A DNA stretch of 64,000 nucleotides from Xylanibacter ruminicola (lineage in GTDB: Bacteria; Bacteroidota; Bacteroidia; Bacteroidales; Bacteroidaceae): assembly GCF_900142525.1 (NCBI RefSeq), contig NZ_FRBD01000012.1:1-64000 (forward strand). The letters run 5' to 3'. Shown piece after piece: positions 58,785-64,000 of this stretch. The number at the start of each line of letters is the position of its first letter. The first letter of the stretch is position 1. The notes beneath the pieces were generated by a model that worked only from the letters and a program-made list of their open reading frames with translations, was not told the DNA's origin and made no database searches. The translations under genes and the position numbers were made by a program.

Positions 58785-59540
58785 ATGGAAGAGAATAAAA
58801 AAGTAGTCATCGAGCTGCAGAATGTGAAGCGCTACTTCCAGGTGGGCAGTGAGACGGTGAAGGCTTTGAGGGGCGTCTCGTTCAAGATCTATGAGGGCGA
58901 GTTTGTTACCATTCAGGGCACATCGGGCTCAGGCAAGTCTACACTGCTGAATCAGTTGGGCTGTCTGGACACACCTACCAGTGGTGAGTACTTCCTTGAT
59001 GGTATATCCGTACGTACCATGTCGAAGACTCAGCGTGCCAAGTTGCGTAACCGTAAGATTGGCTTCGTGTTTCAGAACTATAATCTGCTGGCTAAGACCA
59101 CAGCTCTGGAGAATGTGGAGCTGCCATTGATGTATAATTCCGAGATCTCGGCCAGCGAGCGTCGCCAGAAAGCGATGGACGCACTGAAGGCCGTGGGACT
59201 AGAAGACCGTATGTATCACAAGTCTAACCAGATGTCGGGCGGACAGATGCAACGTGTAGCCATTGCCCGTGCGCTGGTTAACGACCCAGCAGTGCTGTTG
59301 GCCGACGAGGCAACAGGTAACCTCGATACCCGTACGTCGTTCGAGATGCTGGTGCTGTTTCAGGAACTCTACAAGCAGGGCCATACCATTATCTTTGTGA
59401 CCCACAACCCTGAGATTGCCGAGTATTCGAGCCGTAATATTAATCTGCGCGACGGAAAGATTCGCGAGGATACTATCAATACGAATATCAAGTCGGCAGC
59501 CGATGCTTTGGCTCTGTTGCCTGCACCAGTGGATGACTAG
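58785..59540 (+). CDS. MacB/LolD-type ABC ATPase
   Basis: A 251-residue protein with Walker [16 protein letters not shown], signature [15 protein letters not shown], Walker [13 protein letters not shown] and an H-loop in FVTHNPE. This is the stand-alone ATPase form common in Bacteroidetes; the permease is the separate gene at 59703. It drives mechanotransmission-type export across the periplasm through TolC. Confidence 0.92.
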   Translation: MEENKKVVIELQNVKRYFQVGSETVKALRGVSFKIYEGEFVTIQGTSGSGKSTLLNQLGCLDTPTSGEYFLDGISVRTMSKTQRAKLRNRKIGFVFQNYNLLAKTTALENVELPLMYNSEISASERRQKAMDALKAVGLEDRMYHKSNQMSGGQMQRVAIARALVNDPAVLLADEATGNLDTRTSFEMLVLFQELYKQGHTIIFVTHNPEIAEYSSRNINLRDGKIREDTINTNIKSAADALALLPAPVDD

Positions 59541-59693
59541 AATGGAAAGGAATAGAAAGGAATTAAAAAGGAAGTGAAAGGGAAGTGAAAAGGACAAATG
59601 TTCTGTGATAACATCAAGAGCAATAGTAATGTCCCTTTAACTTCCGAGGCCGAAGGCCGATAACTTCCCTTTAACTTCCCTTTAACTTCAATA
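59541..59693. repeat. GGAA/TTCC interspersed repeat between ATPase and permease
   Basis: GGAA-rich left half (59543-59594) and TTCC-rich right half (59630-59693) can pair. It ends with the CTTTAACTTCC units also found at 5910-5941. A 12-base palindrome-like GAGGCCGAAGGC segment lies near 59647. No gene or promoter is evident in this 162-base gap. Confidence 0.6.
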
Positions 59694-59702
59694 TAAATAA
59701 AG

Positions 59703-60920
59703 ATGAACATATTAAATCTTTTTAAAGTAAGCCTGAAGGCTGTGGGCAACAACAAGATGCGCTCGTTCCTCTCGATGCTGGGTATCATCATTGGTGTGGC
59801 AGCGGTTATCATCATGATGTCCATCGGTCAGGGCTCTAAGGAGAGTATCCGTGCTGAGCTGTCTACCATGGGTACCAACCTGCTCACCATCCGTCCGGGT
59901 GCCGACATGCGTGGCGGTGTGCGTCAGGATCCGTCGAGCATGCAGACACTGAAGATGGCCGACTACGAGCGTATCGTTCGCGAAAAGAAGTTTGTCACCA
60001 AGGTGTCGCCCGAGGTTACAGCAAGCGGTCAGGCCATTTATGGTAATAACAATACCAATGCCTCGATGTATGGCGAGAGTATTGACTATTTGGACATCCG
60101 ACTTTGGACGATAGAAGAGGGTGAATGTTTTACTGAGGAGGACATCAAGAAGGCCGCCAAGGTGTGCGTGGTGGGAGCTACCATCGTGAAAGAGCTGTTC
60201 GGCGAGGGTGCCGAGTGTATCGGCAAGACCATCCGCTTTAAGAGCATCCCCATGCGTATCGTAGGTGTGCTAAAGGCTAAGGGATACAACTCGTGGGGTA
60301 TGGACCAGGATAATGTGATTATCTGTCCGTATACCACCGTGATGAAGCGTATAGCTGCGCAGACCTACTTCTCGAGTATCATTTGCTCGGCCGTTACCGA
60401 GGAACTGAGCGATGCTGCCATCGAGGAACTCACCCAGATACTGCGCGACAACCACAAACTGAAGGAGGATGCCGACGACGACTTCACCATCCGCTCGCAG
60501 GCCGAGATGATGGAAACCATGTCGAGCACCATGGACACCGTGACCATCATTCTGGTTGTGGCTGCAGCCTTCTCGCTGTTGGTGGCTGGTATTGGTATCA
60601 TGAACATCATGCTGGTGTCTGTAACCGAGCGTACCAAGGAGATTGGACTGCGCATGGCTGTGGGAGCCACCGGTCCTGTCATCTCGCTGCAGTTCCTCAT
60701 CGAGTCGGTGCTGATATCCGTCACGGGCGGCTTGATAGGCGTGATGGTAGGCGTGGGCGCCAGCACGTTCGTGGCGTCGTTTGGATTCCCGTCCAGTGTG
60801 CCAGCTTGGAGCATCTACGTATCGTTCCTGGTATGTGTGTTCATCGGCGTGCTGTTCGGATATATCCCTGCGCAGAAAGCTGCTAATATGGACCCGATAG
60901 AAGCTATCCGACATGAATAG
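59703..60920 (+). CDS. MacB-type ABC permease
   Basis: A 405-residue protein. First membrane helix (about 20-42, MRSFLSMLGIIIGVAAVIIMMSIG), a large periplasmic MacB_PCD domain (about 45-260) and three further helices with the FtsX-like block (IGIMNIMLVSVTERTKEIGLRMAVGAT) ending AQKAANMDPIEAIRHE. It forms the transporter with the ATPase at 58785. It overlaps the sensor kinase gene by eight bases. Confidence 0.92.
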   Translation: MNILNLFKVSLKAVGNNKMRSFLSMLGIIIGVAAVIIMMSIGQGSKESIRAELSTMGTNLLTIRPGADMRGGVRQDPSSMQTLKMADYERIVREKKFVTKVSPEVTASGQAIYGNNNTNASMYGESIDYLDIRLWTIEEGECFTEEDIKKAAKVCVVGATIVKELFGEGAECIGKTIRFKSIPMRIVGVLKAKGYNSWGMDQDNVIICPYTTVMKRIAAQTYFSSIICSAVTEELSDAAIEELTQILRDNHKLKEDADDDFTIRSQAEMMETMSSTMDTVTIILVVAAAFSLLVAGIGIMNIMLVSVTERTKEIGLRMAVGATGPVISLQFLIESVLISVTGGLIGVMVGVGASTFVASFGFPSSVPAWSIYVSFLVCVFIGVLFGYIPAQKAANMDPIEAIRHE

Positions 60921-61935
60921 GAAATTAGGATTTGCGTGCCACTTTCTACTATGGGCTTATATGTTCCTCTCGCCACTTCCATTCTGGCGTGGAACCGGAA
61001 TCACGTTCGGGCAGTACTTGATGTACTGCCTTGATCCGTTGTTCCTCATGATTGTGTTCTATCTGAACTATCTTTATCTCACTCCGAAGTTTTTCGTATC
61101 AGGCAAGCATCGTTACGATCTTCTTATTAATGTGATACTGGTTATCTCGCTGGGTATCATTCTGAACTATTGGAAGGAATTTACTAACGCTTTATATTCA
61201 GTTCCAGGCAGGCATCTGGATGCGCTCGACTACTTTTCACGTACGCTGCGTGATAGTCTTAATTTCGCTATCTTTGCCGCTGGTTCTACTGCCTTGGCCC
61301 TGGCTCGCCGCTATGTAACGGCCGATAATGCGCTGAAGGAGTCGGAGGCTGCGCGTGCCAAGAGTGAGTATCTCACCCTGCGCTCGCAGATCAATCCGCA
61401 TTTCCTGCTCAACACGCTTAACAACATCTATGCGCTTACCGCTATCGACCAGGAGCGGGCACAGGATGCCATTCAGCAGTTGTCAAAGATGCTGCGTCAC
61501 ATGCTCTACGACAATCAGGAGAGCGAGGTGCTGCTGAGCGACGAGGTGCAGTTCCTCGAGAACTACATCAATCTCATGAAGATCCGCCTGTCGCAGAATG
61601 TAGATGTGACCTTTGTGCCACAGATAGCCCGCCCCGATGTAAAAGTAGCACCGCTTATTTTTATCTCGCTGGTCGAGAATGCGTTTAAGCATGGTATCAG
61701 TCCTACCGAGCCGAGTTTCGTGCATATTAATCTGGTATCCATGTGCAATGAGATTACATTCAGCATCGAGAATTCAAACCATCCTAAAACAAGTCAGGAC
61801 CGCAGTGGTCATGGCATCGGACTCAATCAGGTGCAGCGCCGACTGGAGTTGGCATACCCTGAACATTACACCTGGACCAAAGGTGTATCGGCCGACGGAA
61901 AAATTTATACATCTACAATTCATATACAATTATGA
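60913..61935 (+). CDS. LytS-type sensor histidine kinase
   Basis: A 340-residue protein. Four membrane helices (about 5-140), then the His_kinase family block (EYLTLRSQINPHFLLNTLNNIYALT, His in NPHF) and an ATPase domain (PLIFISLVENAFKHGIS; GHGIGLNQVQRRLELAYPE). Its short extracellular loops suggest sensing within the membrane. Paired with the LytTR regulator 61932 (four-base overlap) and located in the efflux operon it probably controls. Confidence 0.9.
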   Translation: MNRKLGFACHFLLWAYMFLSPLPFWRGTGITFGQYLMYCLDPLFLMIVFYLNYLYLTPKFFVSGKHRYDLLINVILVISLGIILNYWKEFTNALYSVPGRHLDALDYFSRTLRDSLNFAIFAAGSTALALARRYVTADNALKESEAARAKSEYLTLRSQINPHFLLNTLNNIYALTAIDQERAQDAIQQLSKMLRHMLYDNQESEVLLSDEVQFLENYINLMKIRLSQNVDVTFVPQIARPDVKVAPLIFISLVENAFKHGISPTEPSFVHINLVSMCNEITFSIENSNHPKTSQDRSGHGIGLNQVQRRLELAYPEHYTWTKGVSADGKIYTSTIHIQL

Positions 61936-62639
61936 CTATTACATGTGCTATTATCGACGATGAGCCTTTGGCAGCTGGTCTGCTTGAGAGCTATGCAAAG
62001 AAAACACCTTATCTTGAACTCGCTGGTACCTACAACAGCGCCGTTGAGGCGATGAAGCATTTGCGTGAGAATCCAGTACAATTGTTGTTCCTCGACATTC
62101 AGATGCCAGAGTTGAGTGGCATTGAGTTTGCCAAGATTCTACCAAAAGACACCAAGCTCATCTTTACCACCGCATTCCCCCAGTATGCGATTGAGGGTTT
62201 CAGGGTCAATGCGCTCGACTATCTGCTGAAACCGATTTCGTATAACGACTTCCTGAAAGCCACCGACAAGGCGCTTGAGTGGTTCTCGGTGGCCCAGCGT
62301 CAGGACATCTATCGCCGCGATCGCTTTATGTTCGTTAAGAGCGATTATAAGCTGCAGCGTGTATGCTTAGATGATATCCTGTATGTAGAGGGATTGAAGG
62401 ACTATGTACGTTTTTATCTTAAAAATGGCGACCAGATTATGTCGCTCATGTCGATGAAGAAACTGGAGGAATATCTGCCTAAGCCCGAATTCCTGCGTAC
62501 CCATCGCTCGTTCATTGTACACATGACTGAGACCCCTCTGGTAGAGCGCTTCCGTATTGTGTTCAACGACGTACAGATTCCGATATCCGACAACTATAAG
62601 GAAGACGTCCAGAAGTACTTCGACGAACATACAATCTGA
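61932..62639 (+). CDS. LytTR-family response regulator
   Basis: A 235-residue protein. Receiver domain (about 1-120) with IDDEPLA acidic pair, phospho-acceptor Asp in LLFLDIQMPELSG, and LKPI lysine. The LytTR DNA-binding domain (about 130-235) includes VEGLKDYVRFYLKNG and FLRTHRSFIVHM. It should bind a direct or inverted repeat near its promoter; the palindrome at 56051-56092 is a candidate target. Confidence 0.93.
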   Translation: MTITCAIIDDEPLAAGLLESYAKKTPYLELAGTYNSAVEAMKHLRENPVQLLFLDIQMPELSGIEFAKILPKDTKLIFTTAFPQYAIEGFRVNALDYLLKPISYNDFLKATDKALEWFSVAQRQDIYRRDRFMFVKSDYKLQRVCLDDILYVEGLKDYVRFYLKNGDQIMSLMSMKKLEEYLPKPEFLRTHRSFIVHMTETPLVERFRIVFNDVQIPISDNYKEDVQKYFDEHTI

Positions 62640-62642
62640 TAT

Positions 62643-62783
62643 AGCGAAGGGAAGAAGAGAAGTGAAAAGTGAAAAGTGAGTTTTACAAAATGGGGCGCTT
62701 TGGATTTCTGATTGCAAATAAAATCAAAAAATTCAGGCGTCCCTCATAAACTTTTCAGTTTTCGCTCTTCGCTTTTCGCTACT
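62643..62783. repeat. imperfect inverted GAAAAGTG-type repeat
   Basis: GCGAAGGGAAGAAG...AGTGAAAAGTGAAAAGTG at 62643-62678 and the complementary CTTTTCAGTTTTCGCTC... at 62752-62781 can form a long imperfect hairpin in the gap before the aldolase gene. Confidence 0.45.
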
Positions 62784-62789
62784 TTTTTG

Positions 62790-62798
62790 TACCTTTGC
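62790..62798 (+). promoter_or_regulatory. -7 box of the aldolase gene
   Basis: TACCTTTGC matches TAnnTTTGC, 43 bases before the ATG at 62841. Confidence 0.75.
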
Positions 62799-62840
62799 AG
62801 GCGTTAATATTGCAATTATTCATTTAAATTTATAAATAAT

Positions 62841-63845
62841 ATGGTTAATTACAAGGATTTAGGTCTCGTAAATACTCGCGAGATGTTCAAGAGAGCAGTA
62901 GCCGGTGGCTATGCTATCCCCGCTTTCAACTTCAACACAATGGAGCAGATGCAGGCTATCGTACAGGCTGCAGTTGAAACAAAGTCACCTGTTATCATGC
63001 AGGTTTCTAAGGGTGCTCGTAACTATGCTAACGCTACTATTCTCCGCTATATGGCCGAGGGTGCTGTAGCTTACGCTAAGGAGCTGGGTTGTGAGAATCC
63101 TGAGATCGTGCTTCACCTCGACCACGGTGATAGCTTCGAGCTCTGTAAGGATTGTATCGATATGGGCTTCTCTTCAGTGATGTACGATGGTAGCTCACTG
63201 CCTTATGAGGAGAACATCAAGATCTCTCGTCAGGTTGTAGAGTATGCTCATCAGCACGATGTAACTGTTGAGTGCGAGCTCGGCGTTCTCGCTGGTGTTG
63301 AGGATGAGGTTGTAGCTGAGGAGTCTCACTACACAAAGCCTGAGGAGGTTATCGACTTCGCTACACGCACAGGTTGCGACTCTCTGGCTATCTCTATCGG
63401 TACTTCTCACGGTGCTTACAAGTTCAAGCCCGAGCAGTGCACACGCGATCCTAAGACTGGTAAGCTCGTTCCTCCTCCATTGGCATTCGACGTGCTGGCC
63501 GAGATCGAGAAGAAGCTTCCTGGATTCCCCATCGTTCTCCACGGATCTTCATCAGTTCCTCAGGACGAGGTTGATACCATCAACAAGTTTGGTGGCAACC
63601 TGCCCGATGCAGTAGGTATCCCCGAGGAGCAGCTGCGCAAGGCTTCTAAGAGCGCTGTTTGCAAGATCAACATCGACTCTGACTCTCGTCTGGCTATGAC
63701 CGCTGCTATCCGTCAGTACATGGCTGAGCACCCAGATCACTTCGACCCACGTCAGTATCTGAAGCCTGCTCGTGAGAACATGAAGAAGATGTACATCCAC
63801 AAGATTGTGAACGTACTCGGTTCTGATGGAAAGCTTGCTAAGTAA
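62841..63845 (+). CDS. fba: class II fructose-bisphosphate aldolase
   Basis: A 334-residue protein. Metal-dependent aldolase motifs: LHLDHGDSFELC (Asp and zinc His), VECELGVLAGVEDEV, SIGTSHGAYKFKP and IVLHGSSSVPQDEV, with the C-terminal KINIDSDSRLAMTAAIRQY. It splits fructose-1,6-bisphosphate into DHAP and glyceraldehyde-3-phosphate in glycolysis. Codon choice is strongly biased, as for a highly expressed housekeeping gene. Single-gene unit with its own promoter and terminator. Confidence 0.96.
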   Translation: MVNYKDLGLVNTREMFKRAVAGGYAIPAFNFNTMEQMQAIVQAAVETKSPVIMQVSKGARNYANATILRYMAEGAVAYAKELGCENPEIVLHLDHGDSFELCKDCIDMGFSSVMYDGSSLPYEENIKISRQVVEYAHQHDVTVECELGVLAGVEDEVVAEESHYTKPEEVIDFATRTGCDSLAISIGTSHGAYKFKPEQCTRDPKTGKLVPPPLAFDVLAEIEKKLPGFPIVLHGSSSVPQDEVDTINKFGGNLPDAVGIPEEQLRKASKSAVCKINIDSDSRLAMTAAIRQYMAEHPDHFDPRQYLKPARENMKKMYIHKIVNVLGSDGKLAK

Positions 63846-63868
63846 TTCTGTTAGAATACAATAACATC

Positions 63869-63908
63869 AATCCCCGCTAAGTTTCGTTTCTTAGCGGGGA
63901 TTTTTTTG
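63869..63908 (+). terminator. terminator of the aldolase gene
   Basis: Perfect 13-bp stem (63869-63881 with 63890-63902), loop of 8 bases, then a T-run. Confidence 0.95.
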
Positions 63909-63980
63909 CCTCTCAAGTCCAAGTAGATTTGCAAATAATATTTTTTCCCCTTTTCCGCTTGTAAATCCAAAAACTTTTTG

Positions 63981-63989
63981 TATTTTTGG
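63981..63989 (+). promoter_or_regulatory. promoter of a gene beyond the window
   Basis: TATTTTTGG matches TAnnTTTG within a T-rich tract near the right edge. The gene it serves is not in the window. Confidence 0.5.
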
Positions 63990-64000
63990 GGCGGAAACCT

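Overview
The window looks like chromosome of a gut or rumen Prevotella/Segatella-type member of the Bacteroidales. It has tandem SusC/SusD pairs, promoters with the Bacteroidetes -7 box (TAnnTTTGC) at nearly every transcription unit start, WYL and DUF6377-type regulators, and C-terminal 'QGRR' tails on secreted enzymes. I saw no rRNA, tRNA, CRISPR array or insertion sequence.

Region 1 (1-3.6 kb) is a cluster of seven short genes for peptides ending their leaders in a double glycine ('DEQLxxxxGG'). Two are near-identical copies in a 397-bp tandem duplication and one is a deletion remnant. Two more flank the group inside a ~310-bp direct repeat that also carries the first codons of a WYL regulator. 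In the left copy those codons are fused to a lipoprotein gene. Region 2 (3.6-9.2 kb) is a phage- or plasmid-like cassette: small unknown proteins, a Rha/KilAC-type antirepressor, a primase-helicase (BT4734-like N-terminus plus DUF3987) and a P5-like structural or lysis protein.

Region 3 (9.4-20.1 kb) is a beta-glucan utilisation locus: SusC, SusD, a glycan-binding lipoprotein broken by one amber codon, a GH16 glucanase, a CotH-like protein and a GH5 glucanase. Region 4 (20.3-44.7 kb) is an amino-sugar (chitin-like) locus: a ThuA-GH9 fusion, a truncated AraC-type regulator with a degenerate receiver, ROK kinase, NagB, MFS transporter, two SusC/SusD pairs, a surface glycan-binding lipoprotein, a PIG-L deacetylase, GH20, GH18 and a GH18-ThuA fusion. 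A GH3 gene (44.9-47.1 kb) follows under its own promoter. The GH3 and the region 3 SusC promoters share two operator-like sites with identical spacing, and the GH9 promoter shares the layout more weakly. Together the enzymes would suit a fungal cell wall (beta-glucan plus chitin), but this is inference.

Region 5 (47.2-54.2 kb, minus strand) is a five-gene exporter operon resembling NHLM-type bacteriocin secretion: HlyD, two ABC transporters, TolC and a second adaptor. It has no C39 peptidase domain and is a plausible exporter for the region 1 peptides. It is divergent from a DUF6377-type regulator. Region 6 (56.1-62.6 kb) is a MacAB-TolC-type efflux operon ending in a LytS/LytTR two-component pair, preceded by a strong palindrome. 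Region 7 is class II fructose-bisphosphate aldolase with a strong terminator, then the promoter of a gene outside the window.
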